Source of the DNA: JAABQT01 sp035459025
GTDB lineage: Bacteria; Pseudomonadota; Gammaproteobacteria; Burkholderiales; SG8-39
NCBI GenBank assembly: GCA_035459025.1
Contig: DATHYT010000029.1
Coordinates: 62,001-126,000 of the forward strand
DNA length: 64,000 nt
Reading direction: 5' to 3'
Notes under the pieces: model-generated
The model's input: only the letters and a program-made list of their open reading frames with translations
The model's database searches: none
What the model was told of the DNA's origin: nothing
Made by a program: the position numbers and the translations under genes
Part shown: in pieces, positions 37,303 through 44,405 of the stretch
How the letters are laid out: each line of letters starts with the position of its first letter
Numbering within the stretch: the stretch's first letter is position 1

Positions 37303-38248
37303 TGCCGGCGTCGCGCACCACCTTGCCGTAGGTCTCGATCTCCTCGCGCACGAACTTCGCGAACTCGCCGCTCGACATGTCCATCGCGTCGTTGCCCAGG
37401 TTGGCGAGCTTCTCGCGCACGCCCGGATCAGCGAGCGCCCTGCGCACATCGGCGTTCACCTTCGCGACGATGTCCGCCGGCGTGCCCGCGGGCGCCCACA
37501 CGCCAAACCACAGCGGCGAGTCCGCGCCCTTCACGCCCGCCTCGCCCGTCGTCGGCACCTCCGGCATCTGCGGGTTGCGCTTCGGCGTGCTGACCGCAAG
37601 GGGACGGAGCTTCCCGCTCTTCACGTTCGCCAGCGCGGCCGAGATCGGCGCCCAGTAGCAGTCCACGGAATTGCTGAGGATCGCCGCGATCACCTCCGGC
37701 GTGCCCTTGAAGGGCACCTGCGTCACCTTGATGTCGGCGGCGGCAAGAAAGCGCTCGGTGTTCAGATGCGTGCCGCTGCCGATGCCGGCGTGGCCGAAGT
37801 TGATCTTGCCCGGGTTCGCCTTCGCATAATTGACCAGGTCCATGACCGTTTTGTGCGGCGAGTTCACGCCGACCACCAGCACGTTGGGCTGCGAGGTGAG
37901 CGGCACCACGTCGACGAATGCCTTCAGCGTGTCGTAGGGCAGCTTGGCGTAGATCGCGGGATTCACGGCATGCGCCGACGAGTTGATCAACAGCATGTAG
38001 CCGTCGGGGGCGGCGGTGGCGACGACGTTCGAGCCGATCGAGCCGCCGGCGCCGGCGCGATTCTCGGCGACCACCGGCTGGCCCCAGTACTCCGACACCT
38101 TGGCCATCACCAGGCGCCCGACGATGTCGGTCGAGCTGCCGGGCGTGAACGAGATGATCGCGCGCACCGGCTTGTTGGGATAGCCCTGCGCCAGCGCCTG
38201 CGAAGCGGCAAGCGCGAGCGCCGCGAACAGCAATCTACGAAAGCCCAT
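37289..38248 (-). CDS. Bug-family (TctC) tripartite tricarboxylate transporter substrate-binding protein
   Basis: The 319-aa periplasmic receptor has a signal peptide (MGFRRLLFAALALAASQALAQ) and the Bug marks YPNKPVRAIISFTPGSSTDIVGR, VVAENRAGAGGSIGSNVVA near 60 and FGHAGIGSGTHLNTERF near 150. Bug proteins bind carboxylates. No tctA or tctB membrane genes lie nearby, which is usual for these receptors in Burkholderiales. It overlaps the next gene upstream by 14 nt and is likely in one operon with it and the M24-fold gene. Confidence 0.93.
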   Translation of the reverse strand: MGFRRLLFAALALAASQALAQGYPNKPVRAIISFTPGSSTDIVGRLVMAKVSEYWGQPVVAENRAGAGGSIGSNVVATAAPDGYMLLINSSAHAVNPAIYAKLPYDTLKAFVDVVPLTSQPNVLVVGVNSPHKTVMDLVNYAKANPGKINFGHAGIGSGTHLNTERFLAAADIKVTQVPFKGTPEVIAAILSNSVDCYWAPISAALANVKSGKLRPLAVSTPKRNPQMPEVPTTGEAGVKGADSPLWFGVWAPAGTPADIVAKVNADVRRALADPGVREKLANLGNDAMDMSSGEFAKFVREEIETYGKVVRDAGIKPQ

Positions 38249-39155
38249 CTTTGACCTCCACGTTTTCAGGTTTTAGTTCCATGCCGGAGGCCTCGGCCTG
38301 CTGCACAAGCAGCGCGGCGAAATCCTCCTCCCTCATGCCCCTTCCCATCATCGACTGGATCAGGTCGCGCGCGGCCGCGGCGAGCGGCATCGGCACTTCG
38401 AAGCGGCGCGCCGCCTCCAGCCCCAGGTCCATGTCCTTTCTCAGCAGCTCCGGCGTGAACGTGACCTTGAAATCGAGGTTGACGAACGCCGGCGTCTTGT
38501 AGCGCGTGAACATCGAGCCCATCACGCTCTGGTTGAGAAACTCAAGGAACGCGTGCCGCGGCACCCCCGCCTTCTCGGCCAGCACCGTGATCTCGGCGAG
38601 CGACTGGATCACCACGCCGAGAAATACGTTGTGGCAGATCTTGACGATGCGCGCGAGCTCGCCCTCCCCGACGTAACTCGCCGCCGGTGCGATCAGCTTC
38701 AGAAGCGGCAGCGCCTCGTCGAACGACCTGCGCGGCCCCGAGCAGACGAACGAGAGCTTGCCCGCCTTGATCACCTTGGCGTTGCCCGACACGGGCGCGG
38801 CCAGATAGTCGATGCCGCGCTCCGCGAGCAGCGCGCGCAGCTCGGCGGAGCCTTCGAGCGATATCGACGAGCACTCGATCACCAGGCGTGGCTGCGCGCT
38901 TCCCGCGAGCAGCGCCTGCATCACCTGCTTGACGTCCTTCCAAGTGGCGACCATGCAGAACACGATGTCGCGGCCCGCAAGCTCGGAAAGGTTGGCGGCG
39001 ATCTTCGCCCCGTATTGCGCGAGCGGCTCGGCCTTGGCGCGCGTGCGGTTCCACACCAGCACGTCGGCGCCGCCTCTTGCGAGGCGCGCGGCCATCTCGA
39101 CGCCCATGCGTCCCGCGCCGATCCAGCCGACCGAGGGCCTAGTAGGGGTTGGCAA
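38235..39155 (-). CDS. 3-hydroxyisobutyrate dehydrogenase-like NAD(P) oxidoreductase
   Basis: The 306-aa beta-hydroxyacid dehydrogenase has Rossmann GWIGAGRMGVEMAARLARGG, the substrate loop PVSGNAKVIKAGKLSFVCSG near 119, and the catalytic lysine motif KICHNVFLGVVIQSLAE near 172. Members act on 3-hydroxyisobutyrate, tartronate semialdehyde or related acids. The only fitting start is TTG 39155, which overlaps the M24-fold gene by 17 nt; no better start is seen. Confidence 0.88.
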   Translation of the reverse strand: MPTPTRPSVGWIGAGRMGVEMAARLARGGADVLVWNRTRAKAEPLAQYGAKIAANLSELAGRDIVFCMVATWKDVKQVMQALLAGSAQPRLVIECSSISLEGSAELRALLAERGIDYLAAPVSGNAKVIKAGKLSFVCSGPRRSFDEALPLLKLIAPAASYVGEGELARIVKICHNVFLGVVIQSLAEITVLAEKAGVPRHAFLEFLNQSVMGSMFTRYKTPAFVNLDFKVTFTPELLRKDMDLGLEAARRFEVPMPLAAAARDLIQSMMGRGMREEDFAALLVQQAEASGMELKPENVEVKDGLS

Positions 39156-40440
39156 TGGGAAGCTCCTCGGCCGGGTACAGCGAGATGATCTTTGCGCCCT
39201 TGTCCGTCAGGATCACTTCCTCTTCGATGCGCGCCGCCGAGATGCCGTCGGTGGCGGGGCAGTAGGTCTCGACCGCGAACACCATGCCGGCCTTCAGCTC
39301 GATCGGCTCGCGGAACGAGTTGAGCCGCGAGATCAGCGGCCGCTCGTGCAGCCCGAGCCCCAGGCCGTGGCAGAAGTTGAGGCCGAACGCATCCATCTCG
39401 CTCGCAAAGCCGGCCTGCTGCGCCTTCGGCAGCGCGGCGGCGACCTTGTCGGTGCTCATGCCGGGCCTCAGGAGCTCGATCACCTTGTCCATCCACTCGC
39501 GCGCCTTGCGGTAGGCGGTGCGCTGCGGGCCGGTGGCGCGCCCGACGTTGAAAGTGCGGTAGTAGCAGGTGCGGTAGCCCATGAACGACTGGATCACGTC
39601 GAAGAACGCCTGGTCGCCCGGGCGGATCAGCCGGTCGGTGAAGTTGTGCGGGTGCGGCGAGCAGCGCTCGCCCGAGATCGAGTTGATCGCCTCGACGCAG
39701 TCCGAGCCCATCTCGTACAGGCGCTTGGTGGCGAGCGCCACGATCTGCGATTCCTGCACGCCGGGCTTCAGGGCCTCGGCGATGTCCTGGTAGACGCCGT
39801 CCACCATGGCTGCCGCCATGTTGAGCAGCGTCAGCTCGTCGATGTTCTTCACCTCGCGCGCCTGCAGCATCGCCTGCTGGCCGTCGCGCACCTCGATGCC
39901 CTCCTTCTGCAGCGCAAAGAGCATCGGCGGCTCGACCACGTCGACGCCGAGCGGCATCTTCGCCACGCCTTCGGCCTTCAGGATCGACTTGATCTCCCTC
40001 GCCGCGTCGCGAAACAGCGTCGCGTCCGCGCCGACCGCGCCGCGCATGCCGAGCAGCCCCGCGCGGCAGTGGTCCTGCGCGAGCCACGGCGCGTGCAGCT
40101 TGTGGTGGCGCGCGGCCGAGCCGAAGTCCCAGATATACGGGTCGCCGTTGCCGGTGAGCAGCGAGTAGCGCGTCAGCTTGTCGCGCGCCCATTCGCCGAT
40201 CACGGTGCTCGTGGTGTAGCGGATATTGTGCTGGTCGAAGGAGAGCAGCGCCCCGAGCCCCGACCCGGCGAGTGCGGCACGCGTGCGCGCCAGCCGGTAG
40301 TCGTGCAGCCGGCGGAAATTGACGCGCTCCTCGAAATCGACCTGCGTGTGGCCGGGCGCCTGCAGCGGGCGCTGCCAGTCGTGCTGCGGGTCGACGTCGT
40401 CCGGCCGGACGATTCTCGGCGCCGCGCGCTTTCGCTTCAT
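39139..40440 (-). CDS. M24-fold (Xaa-Pro aminopeptidase/creatinase-like) protein with altered metal site
   Basis: The 433-aa protein has a creatinase N-terminal domain (about 40-190) and a pita-bread M24 domain. Of the five usual metal ligands, Asp281 (FFDVIQSFMGYR), His358 (FCHGLGLGLHERP), Glu391 (AVETYCPATDG) and Glu407 are present. The second Asp, normally in GYxxD, is Cys292 (GYRTCYYRTF). Metal-free creatinase and the iron enzyme DddP also belong to this fold, so peptidase action should not be assumed. A strong GGAGGAG stands before ATG 40440. Confidence 0.8.
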   Translation of the reverse strand: MKRKRAAPRIVRPDDVDPQHDWQRPLQAPGHTQVDFEERVNFRRLHDYRLARTRAALAGSGLGALLSFDQHNIRYTTSTVIGEWARDKLTRYSLLTGNGDPYIWDFGSAARHHKLHAPWLAQDHCRAGLLGMRGAVGADATLFRDAAREIKSILKAEGVAKMPLGVDVVEPPMLFALQKEGIEVRDGQQAMLQAREVKNIDELTLLNMAAAMVDGVYQDIAEALKPGVQESQIVALATKRLYEMGSDCVEAINSISGERCSPHPHNFTDRLIRPGDQAFFDVIQSFMGYRTCYYRTFNVGRATGPQRTAYRKAREWMDKVIELLRPGMSTDKVAAALPKAQQAGFASEMDAFGLNFCHGLGLGLHERPLISRLNSFREPIELKAGMVFAVETYCPATDGISAARIEEEVILTDKGAKIISLYPAEELPIANPY

Positions 40441-40461
40441 GGTCTCCTCCGGCGCGGAGTA

Positions 40462-40469
40462 TATACAAT
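40462..40469 (+). promoter_or_regulatory. -10 box next to the dehydratase start (possible leaderless mRNA)
   Basis: TATACAAT lies 6 nt before the ATG at 40476, inside the 35-bp gap to the divergent M24-fold gene. A transcript from it would begin at or next to the ATG. No ribosome-binding site is present between box and start, in contrast to the strong GGAGGAG on the other side. Confidence 0.4.
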
Positions 40470-40475
40470 CGCCGC

Positions 40476-42200
40476 ATGAAAAAGCGTCCCGAGGAACTGC
40501 GTTCCCACCGCTGGTTCGGCGTCACGGACCTGCGTTCGTTCGGCCACCGCTCGCGCACCGCGCAGATGGGCTTCGACCGCTCGGATTACGCCGGCAAACC
40601 CGTCATCGCCATCATCAACACGTGGTCGGACATCAACCACTGCCACACCCACTTTCGCCAGCGCGCCGAGGAGGTGAAGCGCGGGGTGTGGCAGGCGGGC
40701 GGGTTCCCGCTGGAGATGCCGGCGATGGCGCTCGCCGAGACCATGCAGAAGCCGACCACCATGCTCTACCGCAACTTCCTCGCCATGGAGACCGAGGAGC
40801 TGCTGCGCTCCTACCCTGTGGACGGCTGCGTGCTGATGGGCGGCTGCGACAAGACCACGCCCGCGCTCATCATGGGCGCGACCAGCATGAACCTCCCGGC
40901 GATCTACCTGCCCGCCGGGCCGATGCTGAACAGCCACTGGCGCGACCAGACGCTCGGCTCGGGCTCGGACACCTGGAAGTACTGGGACGAGCTGCGCGCG
41001 GGCCGCATCACGGAAAGCGACTGGCAGGAGATCGAGGACTCGATCGCGCGCTCGCCCGGCACCTGCATGACGATGGGCACGGCGGCGACCATGATGTCGC
41101 TGGCCGAGGCGCTCGGCTTCACCCTGCCCGGCTACTCCTCGATCCCGGCGCCCGACTCGAACCACGCGAGGATGGCGACGCTCACGGGAAAGCGCATCGT
41201 CGAGATGGTGTGGGAGGACCTGAAGCCGCGCGAGTTCCTGTCGAAGGGCTCGTTCGACAACGCCATCACCACGCTGATGGCGATGGGCGGCTCGACCAAC
41301 GCCATCGTGCACCTCGTCGCCATGGCGGGCCGCGCGGGGCTGCCGTTTCCGCTGGAGCGCTACAACGAGATCTCGGCGAGGACGCCGGTGATCGCCAACG
41401 TGCGGCCCTCAGGCGAGCGCTACCTGATGGAGGATTTCTACTACGCCGGGGGCTTGCGCGCGCTGCTGTGGCAGCTGAAGGATCTGCTGGATCTCTCGGC
41501 GAAGACGGTGAACGGGCGCACGCTCGGCGAGAACATCGACGGCGCGAAAGTGTGGAACGCGGACGTGATCCTGCCGCGCGAGAAACCGCTGAAGGCCTCC
41601 GGCGGCATCGTCATGCTGCGCGGCTCGCTCGCGCCCGACGGCGCGGTGATCAAGACGAGCGCCGCCGATCCGAAGCTGATGCGGCACACCGGCCGCGCCG
41701 TGGTGTTCGAGGACTACAACGACATGGCGGCGCGCATCGACCGCGACGACCTCGAGGTCGACGCGAGTTGCGTGCTCGTGCTGAAGAACGCCGGGCCGCT
41801 CGGCGGCCCCGGCTTTCCCGAGTGGGGCATGCTGCCGATGCCCAAGAAGCTCGTGAAGCAGGGCGTGAAGGACATGGTGCGGCTGTCGGACGGCCGCATG
41901 AGCGGCACGAGCTACGGCACCTGCATCCTGCACGTCGCGCCCGAGGCCTACGTCGGCGGGCCGCTGGCGTTCGCGCGGACCGGCGACCTGATCGAGCTCG
42001 ACGTGGAAAAGAAGCTCCTGAACCTGAAGATATCGGAGGCCGAGCTGGCGAAGCGCAAGGCCGCCTGGAAGCGGCCCGCGCCCCGCTACGAGCGCAGCTA
42101 CGGCGCGATCTTCTCGCGCCACGTGAAGCAGGCGAACGAGGGCTGCGACTTCGACTTCCTCGAGGGCACCGCGCCCACGGCGGAGCCCGAGATCCACTGA
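40476..42200 (+). CDS. IlvD/EDD family dehydratase (arabonate/xylonate dehydratase-like)
   Basis: The 574-aa [2Fe-2S] dehydratase has the three expected cysteines: NTWSDINHCHTHF near residue 58, GGCDKTTPALIMGAT near 128 and PGTCMTMGTAATMMSLAEAL near 201. It also has SDGRMSGTSYGTCILHV near 470 (catalytic Ser). The N-terminus with RSFGHRSRTAQMGFDR fits the sugar-acid branch (L-arabonate, D-xylonate) better than the valine/isoleucine enzyme. Its last 89 bp are repeated at 44304-44392. Confidence 0.88.
   Translation: MKKRPEELRSHRWFGVTDLRSFGHRSRTAQMGFDRSDYAGKPVIAIINTWSDINHCHTHFRQRAEEVKRGVWQAGGFPLEMPAMALAETMQKPTTMLYRNFLAMETEELLRSYPVDGCVLMGGCDKTTPALIMGATSMNLPAIYLPAGPMLNSHWRDQTLGSGSDTWKYWDELRAGRITESDWQEIEDSIARSPGTCMTMGTAATMMSLAEALGFTLPGYSSIPAPDSNHARMATLTGKRIVEMVWEDLKPREFLSKGSFDNAITTLMAMGGSTNAIVHLVAMAGRAGLPFPLERYNEISARTPVIANVRPSGERYLMEDFYYAGGLRALLWQLKDLLDLSAKTVNGRTLGENIDGAKVWNADVILPREKPLKASGGIVMLRGSLAPDGAVIKTSAADPKLMRHTGRAVVFEDYNDMAARIDRDDLEVDASCVLVLKNAGPLGGPGFPEWGMLPMPKKLVKQGVKDMVRLSDGRMSGTSYGTCILHVAPEAYVGGPLAFARTGDLIELDVEKKLLNLKISEAELAKRKAAWKRPAPRYERSYGAIFSRHVKQANEGCDFDFLEGTAPTAEPEIH
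42112..42200 (+). repeat. 89-bp direct repeat, copy A (3' end of the dehydratase gene)
   Basis: Bases 42112-42200 match 44304-44392 at 88 of 89 positions, in the same orientation, up to and including the TGA stop. The single difference is GCGCCC here against GCCCCC in copy B. The copies are 2192 bp apart. Confidence 0.95.
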
Positions 42201-42452
42201 TGCACGGGTCGGATAGCAGGATCTATCCGCACGAGCCCATACGACATGCCCCGAAATGCCCCCATTGCGTGACCTAGCCCGCGACGAGCGCTGACGCGAA
42301 GTAAGGCAGCGCCGCGTCGTTCACGGCGGCGTCGCGCCTGGCTCGGCGGTTCCTACTGTTCGTTCCGGTGCTTTCCCCGGAATGCCCCCACAGCACCACC
42401 CGCCCGCGGCCGATGAGAATGAAGCGCGCGAGCGCTCACAGCCCCTCGGCGC
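42201..42452. other. Intergenic region with hairpin and a repeated 16-mer
   Basis: No gene is seen. A short hairpin GGATAG-N6-CTATCC (42211-42228) stands 10 bp after the dehydratase stop and may help end transcription. CCCCGRAATGCCCCCA occurs at 42249-42264 and again at 42375-42390 with one mismatch, 126 bp apart. These could be traces of a lost mobile element, but no transposase remnant was found. Confidence 0.5.
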
Positions 42453-42722
42453 TCATGCGCCGGGCCGCGCCGTGTCGTCGAAGCGCCGGCCGATCCGGCG
42501 AATGAATCCCGCCACCATCCACAGCATGAGGCCGAGCAGGACGAATGCGGCGGCGATGACCCAGGCGAGGATGCGCGGCTCGATCACGATCAGGATGCCA
42601 AGCCCCACGAAGACCAGCCCGGGAATCCAGAGGCCCAGTCCCGAGCGCCGCCCCTGCGTCATGCCCCTGCAGGTTTCGGCCATCGGGCACATCGACATCG
42701 GGGTGCGTGAAGGTTCGCTCAT
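42453..42722 (-). CDS. Small two-TM membrane protein with Cys-containing N-terminus
   Basis: The 89-aa protein begins MSEPSRTPMSMCPMAETCRGM and has two hydrophobic segments (LWIPGLVFVGLGILIVI and ILAWVIAAAFVLLGLMLWMVAGF), then a basic tail. The two cysteines (CPMAETC) could bind metal or form a disulphide. ATG 42722 follows GGAGG by 5 nt, so the frame is probably real. An FNR-like palindrome lies 93.5 nt upstream (centre). I do not recognise the family. Confidence 0.68.
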   Translation of the reverse strand: MSEPSRTPMSMCPMAETCRGMTQGRRSGLGLWIPGLVFVGLGILIVIEPRILAWVIAAAFVLLGLMLWMVAGFIRRIGRRFDDTARPGA

Positions 42723-42808
42723 GTTCGCCTCCATTGCCGGGGCTCGCGCGGCGCCCCGAGCTTCGGCCACGCGCAGCTTCACGCATAACACTTCCCCGGT
42801 TCGGGGTG

Positions 42809-42822
42809 TTGAGGAACCTCAA
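42809..42822 (-). promoter_or_regulatory. FNR/DNR-like palindrome upstream of the small membrane protein
   Basis: TTGAGG-AA-CCTCAA fits the CRP/FNR pattern TTGA-N6-TCAA with perfect 6-bp arms. Its centre is 93.5 nt before the ATG at 42722. TATGCG lies 21 nt downstream of the box on the minus strand as a weak -10, the spacing expected for class II activation near -41.5. Confidence 0.6.
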
Positions 42823-42867
42823 AGATCGGTGGATTCGCCCCCGAGGCGCGGCGCTCGACCGCCGGGC

Positions 42868-43137
42868 TCACATCGACGCCAGCGCTTCGTCGAGCCCCTG
42901 CACTTGCTCGATCAGCGTCTCGAGCCTCACCGCGGCGCCCTCGATTCCGACGGCCCAGGTACGCGACTCATCCCTCACGATGAGCGCATGGGGACGCTTG
43001 TCCGCCAGGACCCACAGGCGCCCCGGACCTTGGTCCGAGCGCAGCACGACGCGCTCGACGGGCAGCAGCGTGACGGTTCCCACGCGCACCGGCGTCCCGG
43101 CGCGAAGCCCCTGCCCATGGCTCGCGCCGTCAGGCAC
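42868..43137 (-). CDS. Small conserved-looking protein coupled to the DUF2953 gene
   Basis: The 89-aa soluble protein (VPDGASHGQGLRAGTPVR, then TLLPVERVVL, RPHALIVRDE and TWAVGIEGAAVRLETLIEQV) has the look of a small beta-rich domain. TLLPVERV recalls the core of GerW-like proteins, but homology is only a guess. GTG 43137 overlaps the DUF2953 stop by 8 nt, so translation is likely coupled. Function unknown. The 145 bp between it and the small membrane gene hold the FNR-like site. Confidence 0.6.
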   Translation of the reverse strand: MPDGASHGQGLRAGTPVRVGTVTLLPVERVVLRSDQGPGRLWVLADKRPHALIVRDESRTWAVGIEGAAVRLETLIEQVQGLDEALASM

Positions 43138-43735
43138 CGCCGCCCCGCAGCGTGCGCCAGGCGCGCAGCGACGCGGGCGAGAGCGCAAAGGCGATCACGA
43201 GCGCGAGGTGCCGCAGCGGAACGATCTTCAGGCGGCCTTCGGCGTTGAACCGGAGCTCGGGCTCGGAGAAATCCGGCTCGAGGCGCAACTGCGCATTGCG
43301 CACATTCTGCGCCAGCGCGTTCAGCGGCCCGAGAATCGCCCACAGCCGGCCGGTGTCCGCCGGATCGCCCAGGCCCAGGCGCACGTAAAGGCGAAACGGC
43401 TGCACGCGAAGCGCGGCGAACATGTCCTTGAGCAGGCGGACGACGCGCCGGCGAAATGCCGCGTCGCGAAGCACTGCCATGACATTCCCGTGGGGTGCCT
43501 GCCTGTTTCGCTCGCGCCGCTTCTTGCGCTTTCCCGGCGCAAGGGCCGCAGCGCGCGACGGGCCGGGTCGCGGCAGGCGCGTGCGCAGGCGCACCAGCCC
43601 GAACAGCCAGCCGAGCGCGACCTCGCCGCGAAACGCCTCGAGCCCTTCGCAGCGAAATGCCAGCTCGAGCGGCACCGCGAGCAGCAGCACGAGCAGCACG
43701 AGCAGCGCCGCGAGGACCGCGAGCGCCGTGATCAC
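43130..43735 (-). CDS. DUF2953 family membrane-associated protein
   Basis: The 201-aa protein has an N-terminal helix (ALAVLAALLVLLVLLLAVPLELAF), a basic middle and the DUF2953 motif RLYVRLGLGDPADTGRLWAILGPL near residue 116. DUF2953 is best known from spore-forming Firmicutes, where it often sits next to ytfJ (GerW). The same pair occurs here in a Gram-negative context. GTG 43735 lies 12 nt behind the GerW-like gene. Confidence 0.77.
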   Translation of the reverse strand: MITALAVLAALLVLLVLLLAVPLELAFRCEGLEAFRGEVALGWLFGLVRLRTRLPRPGPSRAAALAPGKRKKRRERNRQAPHGNVMAVLRDAAFRRRVVRLLKDMFAALRVQPFRLYVRLGLGDPADTGRLWAILGPLNALAQNVRNAQLRLEPDFSEPELRFNAEGRLKIVPLRHLALVIAFALSPASLRAWRTLRGGGA

Positions 43736-43747
43736 GGCGGCTGCCGC

Positions 43748-44098
43748 CTAGCCGGCGGGCGGCCTGGCCGAAGCGAACTTGCCGGCGGCGTCGGCGATTT
43801 TCTCCACCAGCGAGGCCGCGCCGCCCTTCACCGTCTCCACCCGCACGCCGTCCTTGTTGACGACGATCAGCGCGACGGGCTTGACGCCGCCCCCCGCGCC
43901 CGTGCCACCACCGGTCCCGGCGCCCTTCTTCGCGTCCGTGCCCTCTCCCCCGCCCACGCCGAAGCCGAAGCCGACGCTGACGAGCGGAATGAGCGTGTTG
44001 CCGTCGATCGTAATCGGCTCGCCGACCACGGTCTTGGTATTCAGCATGCGCTCGATTTCGCCGACGGCCTTGCCGAACAGGCCTTCAATATCCTTCAT
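43748..44098 (-). CDS. GerW/YtfJ family protein
   Basis: The 116-aa protein shows the GerW pattern: an N-terminal helix (MKDIEGLFGKAVGEIERML), VVGEPITIDGNTLIPLVSVGFGFGVGGGEG, a Gly-rich linker and VKPVALIVVNKDGVRVETV. In Bacillus the family is tied to spores, but many members occur in non-sporing bacteria with unknown roles. ATG 44098 follows GGAGG by 5 nt. It heads a three-gene unit with an FNR-like site upstream. Confidence 0.82.
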   Translation of the reverse strand: MKDIEGLFGKAVGEIERMLNTKTVVGEPITIDGNTLIPLVSVGFGFGVGGGEGTDAKKGAGTGGGTGAGGGVKPVALIVVNKDGVRVETVKGGAASLVEKIADAAGKFASARPPAG

Positions 44099-44184
44099 GA
44101 GTGCCTCCAGATGCCGACCGATCAACGCGACGGCGCGCGACCCGGGCGACGGAACCAAAGCTAGCGCATTACCGCGGCGGCGCG

Positions 44185-44198
44185 TTGAGGCACGTCAA
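44185..44198 (-). promoter_or_regulatory. FNR/DNR-like site upstream of the GerW-like gene
   Basis: TTGAGGCACGTCAA fits TTGA-N6-TCAA. Its centre is 93.5 nt before the ATG at 44098, the same distance as the site at 42809-42822 from its own gene. TAGCTT lies 21 nt downstream on the minus strand as a weak -10. The two sites share 12 of 14 bases, plus the flanking GT and AGA. Confidence 0.62.
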
Positions 44199-44303
44199 AG
44201 ACAGTGTGCGCCGGCGGCGGCGAAAAGGAACGGCCTCAGGCCGCCTTCCCGCGGTTCCTGCGGTCCATGCAGGCGGCCACGAGCGGCAGGGCGCGCGACA
44301 AGG

Positions 44304-44392
44304 TCTCGCGCCACGTGAAGCAGGCGAACGAGGGCTGCGACTTCGACTTCCTCGAGGGCACCGCCCCCACGGCGGAGCCCGAGATCCACTGA
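44304..44392 (+). repeat. 89-bp direct repeat, copy B (orphan 3' end of a dehydratase gene)
   Basis: This is copy B of 42112-42200. It codes SRHVKQANEGCDFDFLEGT to the TGA in an otherwise unrelated region. The frame is open back to 44204, but the N-terminal part resembles nothing in the dehydratase and there is no ribosome site, so it is a gene fragment. It fills most of the 307-bp gap between the GerW-like gene and the lipoprotein gene. Confidence 0.93.
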
Positions 44393-44405
44393 GGATCCGC
44401 GCGCT

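Noticed and set aside
39139..40440. Calling the M24-fold protein a DMSP lyase (DddP)
   Set aside because: Only the fold and an altered metal site are shared; the ligand pattern does not clearly match DddP.
40476..42200. Naming the dehydratase gene ilvD
   Set aside because: Its N-terminal features and catabolic neighbours fit sugar-acid dehydratases better than the branched-chain amino acid enzyme.
42382..43248. 288-codon plus-strand ORF over the small membrane protein region
   Set aside because: No domain, no ribosome site, and it opposes two minus-strand frames with better support.
44204..44392. 62-codon plus-strand ORF containing the repeated dehydratase tail
   Set aside because: No ribosome site and no resemblance outside the repeated 89 bp; treated as a gene fragment.
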